The notes beneath the pieces are model-generated. The model was not told the origin of the DNA. It worked only from the letters and a program-made list of their open reading frames with translations, and did no database searches. Positions 41,851 to 54,325 of a stretch of DNA of 64,000 nucleotides are shown here, in pieces (the stretch's first letter is position 1; every line of letters starts with the position of its first letter). Made by a program: the position numbers and the translations under genes. The stretch is from Rotaria sordida. Taxonomy: Eukaryota > Rotifera > Eurotatoria > Philodinida > Philodinidae. The stretch covers positions 31,793 to 95,792 of the forward strand of contig CAJNOL010000899.1 in NCBI GenBank assembly GCA_905250125.1. Direction: 5' to 3'.

Positions 41851-42894
41851 ATGGTTAACTCTACAAATACAACTATCGAACTATTTCCTGATTTATTGCG
41901 AGCTTTGATTATTCTTCCAATAATGAACAAATATGTGCTTCTTATTTTATACATCTGTGGAACTATTGGCTCTCTATTCAATGTTATTATACTTCTTCAA
42001 AGACAATATCGTAGTAATCCTTGTTCATTCTATTTTCTCTCATCATCAATTACCGATTTTTTCATAATGAATGTGATTCTTGTGATGGAACTTATTAAAT
42101 ATTCAAATTCTCAAATCGATGCCTATACCAATTCGTTGCAAGTCTGGTGTAAACTAAACAATTATTCCGTATTTCTTTTACCCTGTTTATCATCAACATA
42201 TATTACTTTAGCAAGTATTGATCGTTTCTGTTCAAGTTCGCATCGTGAAAAACTTCGAAAACTAAGTCAAGTAAAAGTCAGTTGTATTTTAATACCATCG
42301 ATACTTTTAATATGGATTCTATTCTCGTCACATGTTCTTATTTTATTCGATATTATGCCTATAACGGTAACAAATCCAAAAGGATGTGGAGTACCAACAA
42401 ATTTCTATATTTTTGCATTGATTATCGATGGATATTTCTTTGCTATATTTAATGGTGTTATTGTTCCTCTATTTCTTGCCATCTTTGGTTATTTAATCTA
42501 TAGTAATATACAACAAAATCGAAGACGAGTTGTTCCAGTATGGAATGCAAGTATGAACAGAACAGTAGGAACAGTAGCGACAACTTTCAACCTAAGGATA
42601 AATCGATATAATTTACATTTAATAACTCTAGTTCTAGTACAATCGATAGTGACAATTTTTTTGAATATACCTTACATGGGAATCTATATCAATGGATTCT
42701 TTAATAATTTACCTACTAATCAATTGCTTCTTCTGTTCTATATCATATTTACTTATATTGCACATTGGTTTTGGTTTCTAAACTATTGTAAAACGTTTTA
42801 TCTTAACAGTTTATCAAGTCGAATATTTCGAAGAACTCTGAAACGGAAATTAATCAATCTGATTTATTGGTCAAGAATACCAATTCTATCATGA
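41851..42894 (+). CDS. rhodopsin-like 7TM receptor, orphan, single exon
   Basis: Intronless 347-residue protein with seven hydrophobic helices and two N-glycosylation-type sites before TM1. TM1 carries GSLFNVI, TM3 begins after C100 and ends with the DRY variant SIDRF (122-126), and C179 in the second extracellular loop can pair with C100. TM7 has NYCKTFYLNS in place of the usual NPxxY. The loops and C-tail are short. This pattern is typical of lineage-expanded rotifer peptide-type GPCRs; the ligand cannot be told. The start is the first ATG after an upstream stop. It is flanked upstream by a foldback element. Confidence 0.85.
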   Translation: MVNSTNTTIELFPDLLRALIILPIMNKYVLLILYICGTIGSLFNVIILLQRQYRSNPCSFYFLSSSITDFFIMNVILVMELIKYSNSQIDAYTNSLQVWCKLNNYSVFLLPCLSSTYITLASIDRFCSSSHREKLRKLSQVKVSCILIPSILLIWILFSSHVLILFDIMPITVTNPKGCGVPTNFYIFALIIDGYFFAIFNGVIVPLFLAIFGYLIYSNIQQNRRRVVPVWNASMNRTVGTVATTFNLRINRYNLHLITLVLVQSIVTIFLNIPYMGIYINGFFNNLPTNQLLLLFYIIFTYIAHWFWFLNYCKTFYLNSLSSRIFRRTLKRKLINLIYWSRIPILS

Positions 42895-43937
42895 ACATCT
42901 TGAAGTATAAAGGCAATTATCGCTAATTAAGTCATAATCTTCACATTATAGCATCATAAAATATTACACTAAAAAAAAGTTAGGAAGATTTTAAGAAGAA
43001 ACTTCGGATATGACATTTCCTAAATGTCCAATAGCAAATTGTTTGGTGTGGTGGAAGTTCTGAGCTTTACAAAAAACATTTTAAATAAAAAAGAACTTCA
43101 GTATATATTAATAAGTGAAGTCAACTTTGGTCGAAAGTATAAAATGTTGAAAAAAATTCATAAAAATAAAAAGTAAAATTCTGAAAAAAAAAGAAGAGTA
43201 TGGATGTAGTTGTAGGTGAAGAAAAGACCAACACCCACACCCACACTCATCAAATGTGTTGCTATTTACAGTATTAAACATATTAAATCTATAATACCAC
43301 TTCATGATCGTTATTCATTAGACTGTTATACATATAAAACTGATGGCTATACACCAAAATATGGAACTAAATAGTAAGTGAATGCTCATCATCATATGAT
43401 GCGTAACAATTTTATTCAAATAAAAAAGCTAAAAACATGATTTTGCTGATCGATTAAGTTTTTTACTTGATCATATTAATCTTTACTTTGTACAACAATA
43501 GTGATCTTTATAGATTATCTCAATATTGTTTATATCATGTATTATTGTTGCTCATGTTTAACTCATGAAGAAAACAATGATATTATGTTTTATATAGGTT
43601 TCATATGTAGAAAGTCTTTATATTAATTTAATAACAATTTTTAATATAATTTTTTTGCTTATAATGATTTATTGTTATTCTTTATCTGCGTAATATTTCC
43701 ATCTTCCAAGAAAAAAAGCAATACGTTCATATTTAGATAGATAAGGTCACTTAAAATTAGTTGATTTATTAGTAAACCTGTACCTATGTGTTTCCTTTCA
43801 AATGTGTTCCTTCAATCACTATTTTATTCTAGCCAATATTTAATGAATCTTTCATTTGGACGTACGACTATAGATAAGTTTCATTTCATAGAATGGCTTA
43901 TTCTATGTTATCATATTAAATAGCATGTATATAAAAT
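42895..43937. other. spacer, nothing recognised
   Basis: AT-rich. A short ACACCCACACCCACACTC tract lies at about 43229-43250, of the same type as at about 21900-22115. The minus frame at 43108-43305 spans it and has no domain. Confidence 0.45.
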
Positions 43938-44640
43938 GGACCGCCAAAGTTTAAGAGACTTTTATTTTTGAAGTTTTTCATCGAAGATGAGTAGCTAGAT
44001 CAAATCCAAATAGTGATTTTGACAGTTCATGAAATTTCCTATCGAATGCAATATGTATCAAATTTTCAAAAAGAACTTTGTGAAGAGAGTTTTTCAGAAA
44101 ACCGTGCCAGGGGGATTTCAACTCCTAGAGGATTTTGACAGAAAGATCTTTCAATATAAGCATCTCAAAGAGTAGAAAATTCTGAAGTAAATCAAGGATC
44201 GTCCAGCTCTCTACGATATTCCCCTTACAAAGTTGTAAGCATTAGAAAAAATGAAGAAAACGCGTTTTTCGTCGATTTTTATCAAAACAAGCCCTAAAAT
44301 TCGATTAAAATCGCGTTTTTTCGTTTTTTTTTCTAATGCTTATAACTTTGTGAGAGAATGTCGTAGGGAGGTGGGCGACCCTTCATTTTGTTGAGAATTT
44401 TCTGCTCTCTGATATGCTTATATTGAAAAATCTTTCTGTCAAAATTCTCTAGGAGTTGAAATCCCTCTCCCACGGTTTTTTGAAAAACTCTCTTCACAAA
44501 GTTTCTTTTGAAAATTTGATACATATTGTATTCAATAGGAAATTTCAAGAGCTGTCAAAATCACTATTTGTATTTGATCTAGCTACTCATCTTCGATGAA
44601 AAACTTCAAAAATAAAAGTGTTTTAAACTTTTGCGGCCCT
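43938..44640. mobile_element. 700-bp palindrome (foldback element) with about 330-bp arms
   Basis: The left arm (43938-about 44275) and right arm (about 44312-44640) are inverted copies over essentially their whole length. Examples are GAAGTTTTTCATCGAAGATG against its complement at 44587-44606, and the outer ends GGACCGCC/GGGCCGC. The centre is about 35 bp. Frames inside (for example 44333-44548, minus) are mirror images of frames in the other arm and are not genes. It lies 53 bp beyond the 3' end of the TPR/ART gene. Confidence 0.92.
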
Positions 44641-44692
44641 CTTCATATATATATTTTCTTTTTACAAGAAAAAATACATTTAATAGATAATA

Positions 44693-47317
44693 TTATAGTA
44701 AAACACATATTCTACTTTTAGTAAAATTTGATTCTTGTTCATGATGATTTAAATTTGAATTAGAAGAATAGTTCATATGAGAAGATTCAATATTATTATG
44801 ATTATTTTCATATTTTTCAAATATAATTCTACTTTCTTTATAACATTTTTCTGCTTCATTTGTTTTTGATAAATTTTCATAAAGTTGTCCTAATTTTTGT
44901 AATGATAAAGCAAGATTAATATGATCATTTGTTAATAATTGTCGTTGAAGATCAACCATTTTAATTTGATAATTCAATGCTTCTTGAATTGCATTACTCT
45001 TAATATAAAAATGAATCATTATATCTAGACATTTAATAGTTCCATATGGATCAGGTGGTATTAAATTTTCATATAAAGATAAAACTTGTTTATAATAATT
45101 AATTTTAACATTAGGATCATCATATAGATCAATCATTGTCATAAAGATAGATAATGTCATTGGATGTTTTTCTCCAAGTAAAGTTTTTTTTTCTTGATAT
45201 TTTTTTTGACAAAATTCAAATGCTTTTTCTAATTGACCTTTCTTTTTATAAATATCAATAATCCATTGAATATCAATTTGAATATTTTTATGATCATTTG
45301 ATAAAGATTTTTCATCCATATTTAATTGTTTATTAAAAAAATTTAATGCAGAATTTAAATCATTACTAGCTTCATAAACAAGTCCAATATGACCAAAACA
45401 TCGAGCTATATCATAATGTTCATTAGAATAAATTCTTTTATACATTTCAAGTGCTTTTAAAAGTTCTTCAAGAGATTTTTTTAACATTCCATTAGTTTTA
45501 TATAATAATCCAATATTTTCAATTGTTTGAGCTTTTTGTAAATGATCATTTCTATAATTAATTTCACTAATAGAAAATGCTTTTTGATAACATGTTAATG
45601 CTCGATCATAATATCCTTGATCACAATAAACTTTTCCTAAACTATTTAATATATCAGTTAAAAAATGATGATTTCGTGGTAGAACACATTTATACATATT
45701 TAATGCACGTAAGAAATAACTTTGAGCTTTTGGCAATAAATGTTTTTCTTTATAAATTCCACCTATATTTTCAATTGTCATTGCTTTTAATACATGATCT
45801 TTTGGATAATTTATTTCATCAATAATTAAAGCTTTTTGACAATAATCAAGTGCTTCATCGAAATTACCTTCATCTTTATAGATTAAACCAATATTATTCA
45901 ATGATATAGCTATATGTGGATGATTATTTGGTAATTTTTTTTGACGAATTTGATATGCATGTTGATATTTCTCTAGTGCTAATTTTAATTGACCTTTATC
46001 CGCCAAGAAATTTCCAATTTGATTGTAAATCGAGGCAATATCTTCATGATCAGATGGTAAAGAATTAAGTAAAATATCAAAATATATTTCTGATTGTTGT
46101 AATTGATCAAGTTCAGTAAAAAGATGACCAAAGAATATTAAAAAAGAATTTTCATTTCGAAAATTTTTTATTGATTGAAAATATGTTTGAAATTTATTTC
46201 GATAAGTATGATCATTGATAAGATTTATTTTCCATAATTGTAGAGAAGAATCATATTCAATTGAATTTATTTTAAAAACTGTATCAATATTAAATATTAA
46301 TTCTTGATTTTCATGAATTTCTACGAATGTTATTTCTTGATATGTTGGATTTATTTCAAACTGAAAAAGTATTGATTGATACTCATCAGATAATATTTCA
46401 CTTTTTGCTAATGCAATGGAATTATTTCTATTAAATGATACTGAAAGAAAACCATTTGGTGTAATGTAATAACCAATGTATTGATTTAATTGATCTAATT
46501 GAGTTTTTAATAGTTTTTGTCCATCATATAGTTTTAATATTTGTTTGTTTTGATATTTTTGTTTTTCTAATTGAATTTGATCATAAAGATCAATAATAAT
46601 ATATTGAAATAAATAAATCAATTGAATATTTTTTGTTCGTAAAATTTGATTTAATATTCTACGAATAAAATATTTCTCATTAAATAATTGAATAGATTTT
46701 TCTTTTATATAATCTTTTTTAAATTGATTTATTTCATTTTTATAAAACTTCTTAGATGTTTCAAATATATGATTATTAATTTGTTCATTAACAGGTATTT
46801 GTTTAAGTATATCAATAAGAAGTTGATACCAAAGAAATGATGCTGAATCCTTTGATAAATCATTTGTAAAATCTTTATTTTGATTGAATAGATTAAAAGA
46901 TAAAATTTGTTGTTCGATAATATTTATTATTTGTTCAATTGATTTAATTAATAAATTATAGTCAGAATATATTTGAAGAATTTTTTTATATTCATTCATT
47001 AATTTTATTTTTTGTTGTTCATTAATATTTGAACAGAAAATGAATACAGAAATTAATAAAGGATATGAATGAATTTGAGAAAGAATTGTTTGAGCTAAAG
47101 TCATTGAAACTATAAGAATTATTTGTTTATCTTTAATTGATTGTATTAATGTTATACATTGATTAAGATCAATAGAAAATTGAATAGTTAAATTTAATTC
47201 GACTAATTTTGATTGAATATGAGTAGGACAATTCGAATTATCAAGCCAAATTAATTGTATATTTTCATTATTTTCGTCTGTTTCATTTGAATTAAGATTA
47301 GATGAATATTTCGACAT
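44693..47317 (-). CDS. TPR-repeat protein with degenerate ADP-ribosyltransferase core and CaaX end
   Basis: Single-exon, 874 residues. Residues about 20-130 form a receiver-like alpha/beta domain. Residues about 258-350 resemble the arginine-specific ART fold: YDGQ (264-267) where active enzymes have YRGQ, FLSVS (290-294) at the STS position, and ENQELIF (336-342) at the ExE position. Residues about 425-845 hold some nine kinesin-light-chain-type TPRs of about 42 residues. The protein ends CVLL, a classic geranylgeranylation box. Bdelloids carry many such ART-TPR genes. With the catalytic Arg replaced by Asp this copy is predicted inactive as a transferase. It is probably a membrane-tethered scaffold (inference). 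Confidence 0.85.
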   Translation of the reverse strand: MSKYSSNLNSNETDENNENIQLIWLDNSNCPTHIQSKLVELNLTIQFSIDLNQCITLIQSIKDKQIILIVSMTLAQTILSQIHSYPLLISVFIFCSNINEQQKIKLMNEYKKILQIYSDYNLLIKSIEQIINIIEQQILSFNLFNQNKDFTNDLSKDSASFLWYQLLIDILKQIPVNEQINNHIFETSKKFYKNEINQFKKDYIKEKSIQLFNEKYFIRRILNQILRTKNIQLIYLFQYIIIDLYDQIQLEKQKYQNKQILKLYDGQKLLKTQLDQLNQYIGYYITPNGFLSVSFNRNNSIALAKSEILSDEYQSILFQFEINPTYQEITFVEIHENQELIFNIDTVFKINSIEYDSSLQLWKINLINDHTYRNKFQTYFQSIKNFRNENSFLIFFGHLFTELDQLQQSEIYFDILLNSLPSDHEDIASIYNQIGNFLADKGQLKLALEKYQHAYQIRQKKLPNNHPHIAISLNNIGLIYKDEGNFDEALDYCQKALIIDEINYPKDHVLKAMTIENIGGIYKEKHLLPKAQSYFLRALNMYKCVLPRNHHFLTDILNSLGKVYCDQGYYDRALTCYQKAFSISEINYRNDHLQKAQTIENIGLLYKTNGMLKKSLEELLKALEMYKRIYSNEHYDIARCFGHIGLVYEASNDLNSALNFFNKQLNMDEKSLSNDHKNIQIDIQWIIDIYKKKGQLEKAFEFCQKKYQEKKTLLGEKHPMTLSIFMTMIDLYDDPNVKINYYKQVLSLYENLIPPDPYGTIKCLDIMIHFYIKSNAIQEALNYQIKMVDLQRQLLTNDHINLALSLQKLGQLYENLSKTNEAEKCYKESRIIFEKYENNHNNIESSHMNYSSNSNLNHHEQESNFTKSRICVLL

Positions 47318-47661
47318 ATTTCATATATGAATAATTATACTTGATTTATATCATTCGTAATAACAAAATTTTTATTCCTGAAATGCGTTTTATTATTTAT
47401 TAGAATGAAAGAGAACATGTGACAAAATCAGTTCTTTTTTTTTTGCCAACAACTAAAATTATTTTTTCTCGTTCTGTTTAACAACTGATGTTATTGTTAT
47501 CCTTCAAATGTTGCTACAACAAAGGTTTTGTAGATTATTCATTTTATTGATTTACTATTAAAAATTCATTATTAAAACTTTCTTAATAAAGATGAAACTT
47601 ATGTTTAAAATAAAAACATCTATAGCACGAAATTCCATTGGATTAAAACATGAAATGATAT
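47318..47661. other. 5' flank of the TPR/ART gene
   Basis: AT-rich spacer, no other feature recognised. Confidence 0.45.
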
Positions 47662-47879
47662 TCTAAAAAAAATTTCCATCATGAAACCTAAAAAGATTCT
47701 TTCCACGGATATAAACTCTGAACCTTTCTTTAGTTTCGTACGAAAAGCACAAAACCTCCTTCACTTCATGGATGTGTCGAAACCTTTTTTGGGTTTGGTA
47801 CGAAACCAAAGAAAGGTTCCAAGTTTGTATTCATGGGAAGAACCATTTTAGATTTCGTAATAGAAAATTTTTTTTAGAG
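47662..47879. mobile_element. 218-bp foldback MITE
   Basis: The outer ends TCTAAAAAAAATTTCC and its complement, and inner segments CCTTTCTTTAGTTTCGTACG and CGTACCAAACCCAAA-type complement, form inverted arms of about 85 bp around a short centre. No coding capacity. Confidence 0.85.
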
Positions 47880-48515
47880 TTACGTTGATTTCAAAATAAC
47901 AACGGCATAGTTGAATTAACAAACAAAACATCGTCCTAAGAAAACAATTAAGAGAATATATACATTATAAGTGTACAACTATGTATAGTCGATTAACAGT
48001 AATTTTTGTAAAAGACCTTCGTCACGATTTAATTACACTTCATCGATTCTTTTGTTTTTTGAATACAGAGAGAGATTTTAAAAATGCTTGAGATAACATC
48101 TAAACTGATATTTAAATCGTGTTTTATTCTCTTGTCATATTGAACATGAAAATCAAGGATATATATATATATTAACATATAATGTGCGTTGAATATGTGA
48201 TATAAATCCATGAATTCGTTTATTACTAAATAATAAACTACTTTTATCTACTGTTAGTGATGTTGATTATAGTTTAAGACCTCTCTCAAAAAAGTCACTT
48301 TTCGTCAGAATCATCGAAATTGAGATAAATTCATGGCAAAATAGCCCGTCATCTGCTCTTTCATATGCGACAAAAATTTTTATTTGATACCTCTTTTTTT
48401 CGTTTTCAGAAAAAATCGAAAATCATTTTTAGATTTTCTCAAAACGTATGTTTGATGGCGCGTTTCCAGCGGCACTCTACCACAACGTGATATAAAGTCA
48501 AATTTTTTTTTCTCT
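47880..48515. other. spacer, nothing recognised
   Basis: AT-rich. A small palindrome CGTTTT...AAAACG lies near 48403-48447. No gene seen. Confidence 0.4.
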
Positions 48516-48712
48516 TTGAAAGAGTATGTAAAACTGCAGTGTCTATGAGAGACAGTTTTTTTATTAAACTTTGCTTTTATTATATATATAATTACAGCAC
48601 TATTTTTAGACAGCTTTTTCTGAGTCATTGAACTTTTTCCCTGAAAAAGTAAGAGTTTGAAAAAAAAAGCTCTCATAGGCACTGCATTCTGACATGCTCT
48701 TTCAGACAAAAA
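48516..48712. mobile_element. small inverted-repeat element
   Basis: TGAAAGAGTATGTAAAACTG near 48517 and the complement of TGACATGCTCTTTCAGAC near 48691-48708 start arms of about 40 bp (both continue GCAGTG(T/C)CTATGAGAG). It ends immediately before the mariner terminus at 48727. The minus frame at 48380-48709 is incidental. Confidence 0.6.
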
Positions 48713-48726
48713 AAATATTATATGTA

Positions 48727-49899
48727 CTTAGGTCTGACCAAAAGTTCTAAGATTCTTTAAAAAAAATGTAAAGTGAAAGTTCGAGTTTTATTTTATTAAA
48801 TGATCAAAATAGTCACCACGATTATTTATACACAGTTCCATCGTTTCTAATAGTTTGTCAAAAGTTTTTTAAATTCTTCTTCTGGAATATTTTTTATCAT
48901 CTTGGATACTGCACGAGCCAATTATTGTTCATTTGGTTGGTTAGTTGGATTACGCTTGATGTAATCATTTAGCCAATAATCACATAGTGTAAGATCAGGT
49001 GAATATGATGAATGCGGCATTATAATGATACCTTTTTCTGTTAAATAATTAATAACATCGGAATGTGTACGGGGTCGAGCATTGTCCTGAAGCAATTTTA
49101 TGCTTTTTGTACTTGCTGACTTTCTTTGTTTCCATACTTCCTTGACAACAAGCTTGAAGCAATTTTCAATATAATAGTCGTCATCGATAGTCTTGCCTTT
49201 ATCAACAGCATGTATAAGAACAGAATCATTTGATTTAAAGAATGTAGAAAATAAATTTTTTGATTCAAATTTACTTTGACGAACAACAGTAGTGGGTGAT
49301 TCACCTTCGCCAATCCAGGATGTGTTTGTTGACTTGTGATGAATCTGCCTATGGTAAATTCACGTCTCATCACCTGTTATAATATCATATGATCGTCAAG
49401 AACCACTACGAAATTTTGCTAAATTTTCACGACAAAGTCTAAGTCGTTCTTGCTTTTGTTCATCATTCAGTTGATGGGGTACCCAACGAGATGGAACTTT
49501 TTTCATCTTGAGATAGTTGTGGATAATTCGTTCTATTGTACCATGAGAGAAAGCAATCTCAGCTATAATATCATAACAACTTGAGTGTGGATCATTGCTG
49601 ATAATCTGTCGCATCAATTCAATATGTTCATGTGCAAGTTCGGATACCGGACGATCAGATCGAGGATCATCATTGTCATCTTCTCTTTCTTCACAGAAAC
49701 GCTTTGCTCACCTTGTAACTGTTGGATATGATCGAGCACTGGATCCTGAAGCTGTTACAAGTTCTTCGTGAATTGTCTTTGGATCTGTTTCCAAAATAGT
49801 CCGAATTTTTATATAGTATCGATTGAATTCATTATCCATCAAAAAAAAATTTGTTTTAGTTCGAATCAAAGTTTGTTTGAAAAAATATTGTAACTAAGT
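48727..49899 (-). mobile_element. dead mariner element
   Basis: CTTAGGTCTGACCAAAAGTTC begins at 48727, preceded by TA, and has the look of a mariner terminal repeat. The transposase relic (48788-49839) fills the interior. The opposite end should lie near 49899, where only a weak CTTAG match is seen, so that terminus is diverged or lost. Confidence 0.75.
48788..49839 (-). pseudogene. mariner (DD34D) transposase pseudogene
   Basis: From ATG at 49839 the minus strand encodes a full-length mariner-type transposase of about 350 codons. An N-terminal DNA-binding region comes first, then GDET (first Asp), QDNARPRTH (second Asp) and YSPDLTLCDYW, with exactly 34 residues between the second and third Asp. 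It is broken by TGA at three positions where mariners normally have Trp (after VTR, after RSGS, and in GDET-x-IYH), by a TAA after PNEQ, and by a one-base deletion in an A-run (EEFKK region, about 48870). It cannot make an active enzyme. Shorter open pieces (49396-49617) are parts of it. Confidence 0.92.
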
Positions 49900-51400
49900 C
49901 CAAAATAGATTTAATATATATATATACTATTATAGACGAGACATTCCACTATTTATTCATACAAAAAAACGCTTCAATGTTGATTGGAATTAAAAAAATG
50001 TCGAAGCAAGAATGGCAACTATTGCTTACAGCACCATCCTATGACGAAGCAGCTATATTAGTAAAATCTCAATATAAGGTATGCCAATATCAACGCTCAG
50101 ATTTAAAGAATCGAACAAAATACAAATTCGAATGCAACGAATATAGAAAATATTCATTATGTTCTTACGAAATATGTTAATCTTATTTTTTTTTATAATA
50201 AATTTGGTGATCGAAACACTAATTTTTTGGTGATCATTTCGCAGCTGGACAAATTTGATGAACAAAAAAATGCTATCCCATCATATTTTGCGTTGTTTTT
50301 TTTTCTCATAAAAGTGGTACGATTTCATTTATACATTACAACATGAAAGATTAACAAATATACATATAAAACATATGAAACAAATTTATTTCAACTGAAA
50401 GATCAAGTTTCAATCGAGAATTCTTGGTTTTCACCGAACTTTTTATTACTATTGTATAATTAAATATGGAAAATGATTTGTAATAATTTACTAACAATAT
50501 TTCATTATATTTTAAGATACGCTAAATTTCAACTATATATAGAAATCTTTAATTCTAAGATAGCAAATTCTTGTAGAAGAAGTAAAATTAAATAATAGAG
50601 ATCAAATTAAAATATACAAAAGATTATTGATTAATACTTGTATTTTTATCTGAAGATCTGTCTAAACTTTTTATTAGCCTTACTACTAGATGAATTAGGA
50701 AGGTCTATATTTACTTGACTTAATTATCTCGGGTTTCATTGTCTCCATTAGAAATAGATAATCGAATAATTGACAATATGTTATACTTGTTTTATCAATA
50801 TTTCACTCAGATATATTTAATCATCAATAAAAAAAAAGAATATATTCTTCTCTTTTTTAATATAAATAAAACAAATTTCAGATTTTTTTTATAAACTCTT
50901 TGATGTTGAAACCTATCAATTTATGTTTTCGAGGTGTTAATGAGAGACGAAAACTTTTGTATGTGCTACGTGAACTTTCCGTATTTTTGCTTTTTTTTCC
51001 GACCTTATAGTTCACAAGTTACTCTCTAAATAAAAGAACGAATGCAACAACTATAATCATTAATAATTTTCAAGTTATAACGAATTTTAATAATAATACT
51101 TAATTTCTTAATAAAAAACAATCCTTTCTCAAATGATTAAAATTATTTTTACAGAATTTATGTCAATATAACATCAAAGGATAATTATCTTGTGATAAAT
51201 TAAATATATATTTCGAACGGAGAAAAGGTGCGTACCTGCCGAATGATCATCGTAACATTATGTAACGTGTTTTTTTTTTATGAAGTGTCCTCATGTCCTT
51301 TTGTCTTTTGAAAAGCGAAGCATAGAAAAGAATCATCTGTATTAATTGTATCACATATATATATATATAATGACATAAAAAACAACGTATTATATTTACA
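49900..51400. other. AT-rich spacer with one transposon-like fragment
   Basis: Apart from the fragment at 49977-50179, no coding or RNA feature is recognised. Confidence 0.4.
49977..50179 (+). pseudogene. fragment with Cys-rich, FLYWCH/MULE-like N-terminal pattern
   Basis: A 67-residue frame with TAPSYDEAAILVKSQYKV, then RTKYKFECNEYRKYSLCSYE. The spacing of aromatic and Cys residues is like the N-terminal zinc-binding part of some Mutator-type (MULE) transposases. No downstream transposase is present. It could instead be a small gene; the assignment is weak. Confidence 0.3.
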
Positions 51401-52376
51401 ATGTCTAACGCAAGTGGATCATATCTTGAAGCTTCGTCTAATGAATTATTACTTGAAATTTTGGAATATTTGGATGTTTATGAACTTTTCACAGCATTTT
51501 ATGGATTAAATCATCGTTTTAATGATCTTGTACGATAATGTTATTTACATATTCGTTTTGATCCATCAAGAAAAAGCATAGAAACTTGAAATTTAATAAC
51601 ATCTACTATAGATTCTTCACATGTTCGTGAATTATCTTATTGTTATGATATATTCATGTTATGACAATTTTCAATTTCGACATATCCTAATCTTCGTTCA
51701 CTAACTCTTTATAAAATAAATGGATTTTCTCTTCAAGTAACTCTTGATACTATTCCAACAATTAATTAAATAAAAGATTTACGTATTGAACATCCAAGTT
51801 TATTAATTCATTCAAGAGAAGTTACCTATCAAGAATTTTTATTAAAAGATTAATCAACATAAATTCAAGTCAATTGCTATTTGTTCCAATTATTTAACTA
51901 GAAATCTTTATCTAGTTTCTAATATTTCTACTATTTTTTTTCAATCTTCGTCGTATTGCAATGGAAGAATTTTATTGGAGAGAAGATATTATTAAATTTT
52001 TACAAAACAATATACTAAATCTACAATCATTATTAAAATATGTTTTAAAAAATGTTTTTAAACTTGATATGAATATAAATATTCATTCAATTAATGTCAA
52101 ATGTCTTGGACATATGTTTCCTTCTTTACAACGATTAAGTATTCAATGGGATACTTTTCGACAATATCCGTCGATTGATGATTTTCATTGGCAAGATATT
52201 ATTCAACAAAGTTGGCTTCTAATGCAAGAATTCACTTTAGATTTAAAATGTGCAAAAATTAGTGAACAATTTATAAATACATTTTATCAAAATAAATATT
52301 GGATATCAAAACAACTCATTCCAACTGTTTGGAAACCTCAGTATAATTCTCATCCAATATTAAAAGTTTTATTTTA
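51401..52376 (+). pseudogene. F-box protein pseudogene
   Basis: ATG at 51401 starts 45 residues with an F-box (NELLLEILEYLDVYELFTAF, then NHRFNDL), a domain that links substrates to SCF ubiquitin ligases. The frame meets TAA at 51536 but continues as clear protein-like sequence in the same frame to about 51860, with further stops (TGA near 51588 and 51661, TAA near 51766, 51851 and 51858). A longer open piece (51961-52376, with LGHMFPSLQRLSIQW) resembles the leucine-rich C-terminal part. Bdelloid genomes hold many such F-box genes. It is unlikely to make a full protein. Confidence 0.8.
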
Positions 52377-52525
52377 ATTATAAACAATTATTAATATAAT
52401 CTTTTATTATATGATATATTTTCCCTTTATTAATAAATATTCATTTAGAATACAAAAGTTTATCAATTATTGTAAACAAATAAAACAAAAATTTTTATGA
52501 TTGTACAGTTATATCTTGAAGCACA

Positions 52526-53291
52526 AGGTGCATAAAAACATTTTTTTAGAGGGATAATGCTATAATTTCATATAACATCAACAACAAATTTTATACCAAA
52601 TTAAAGCACATCGAAAATGGAATTCATCAATAGTAAATAGTAAGCGTTAGGATAACTTTTCGATATCGAATTTAAAAGTATTCCTAAAATTTTACATCAT
52701 ATTAGGAGAAAAAAAATTCCTTTCGTGAAGAAATTCAAACTACATCTCATTTAAAAGGATGAATATCAAAAAGTAATATTTATTTCTTAAGACTTGATGA
52801 ATATAATCAATAATCAATATGATGAATATTAGTGTTTTTACAGCAGGAAGATGAGATGGTTACGAACATAAAATAATTTCAAATAGTTCAATGTTTGTTT
52901 CCATCTTTGACAAAACATATGAAATATGTTTTCTTAGAGTTTCTTTATCAAAATAATTGTGGCCTATATCTGATAGTCATTCTTTTTTAGCTTCAATTTT
53001 GATTATTGTTTCAATATTTCTAGGTCAAGTATCCAGTACTATTTCATATTTATCATTTTAAATGAGATGTAGTTTGAACTACTTCATGAGAGGAAATTAT
53101 TCTCTACTGATATAATGGAAAATTTTAAGAACTTTTTCGATTCGATATTGAAAAGTTATCCGAACGCTTACGATTTACTATTGATAAATTCCATTTTCAA
53201 CGTGCTTTCATTTTGTATACAATATGATATTGAATGTTATTTGAAATCACAGCGTTATTTCTCTGAAAAAATATTTTTATGGACCCTGCAC
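52526..53291. mobile_element. foldback element, family member 1
   Basis: The left arm (52526-52760) and right arm (about 53059-53291) are inverted copies, marked by ATCAATAGTAAATAGTAAGCG against its complement near 53160-53185 and by CATTTAAAATGA-like inner ends. Arm sequence is shared with the element at 55240-55631. The 300-bp centre differs from that of the second member. The 116-codon frame at 53115-53465 lies in the right arm and is not a gene. Confidence 0.82.
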
Positions 53292-53994
53292 ACTGACTTA
53301 TTAATCATTCTTTTGCTTATACGAGTCAATGTCAAGATAAAATGTAAACCCATATATGTTTTTCTTTGTGTTAGTATAGAGAAAAACATTGACCAGGAAT
53401 ATATAACAAATAACAAGCGGGGCAATAGACAAGTAATCAATACGTCAAAAAAATATTACCTTTGATTTTCTCTCTATTGAAAAAAGTCTCATTAGAACGA
53501 TGATCACATGTTTAATGATACTAATCATTCGATTGACATATGTGTGTTTATCAACGTCGGAATAGAAAAAAAATTTTGTCTGTAATTATATGATGCGCAA
53601 TACCCTATATATAATTATTGCTAAGACTGCATGACATGTGGACCTGTCTACAGAATAAAAAAAAAGTTTTTTATATTCATTAGATCGAAAAAATCAAATA
53701 AATTTATTTATAAATGATTGATGAATATTAATCGATATTTCTTTAGAAATTATTTGATTGGAATATTTTTTATTAATAAATTATTTTATTTATCTATCAT
53801 ATCGAAATCAAATAAATGTTTTTTGTTATAAACAAGTAAACAGAAAAAGAATTTTAATTTCTATTGATATATATTTTCTTTTTCAATTTAATAATCAATA
53901 TCTATGAAAACAAACAAAAATTAAATTCTTAGAAAAAAAAAAATTTAGAAAGTCTAAGAATGGTTGAATAAAATGAATTTTTATGATTCTAATT
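53292..53994. other. AT-rich spacer, nothing recognised
   Basis: No coding region or repeat seen. Confidence 0.45.
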
Positions 53995-54215
53995 GAGCAG
54001 CTCGATTAGTTGCTGCTGTAACTGTCTCTATTAGAGTTGCCGGAGTAACACCTTTTTCCATAATTTGGTTTAATAGCTAAGATAAGTGGACTACTTTCGT
54101 TGACTACTTGTTTATTATCAGCTGTTGTTACAATATCTAATTGAGACTAATCAACATATACATTTAATTGGATTAAAAATATCAATAATAACTTGTTTTG
54201 AATGTTCATATATTG
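53995..54215 (-). pseudogene. fragment of a C-terminal coding exon
   Basis: On the minus strand a short frame (MEKGVTPATLIETV and onward) ends in a stop near 53984. A second frame just upstream (VVNESSPLILAIKP) is offset by one base. It looks like a frameshifted terminal exon. I do not recognise the protein. Confidence 0.3.
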
Positions 54216-54325
54216 AACAAACATATGATTGTCGAACAAATAGTAAATTAAATATAAATAAATGAAAAATATTTGTAATACAAAAAAAAATAAATCTTGT
54301 TCCTTTTTCTTTTTTGTTTTTTAAG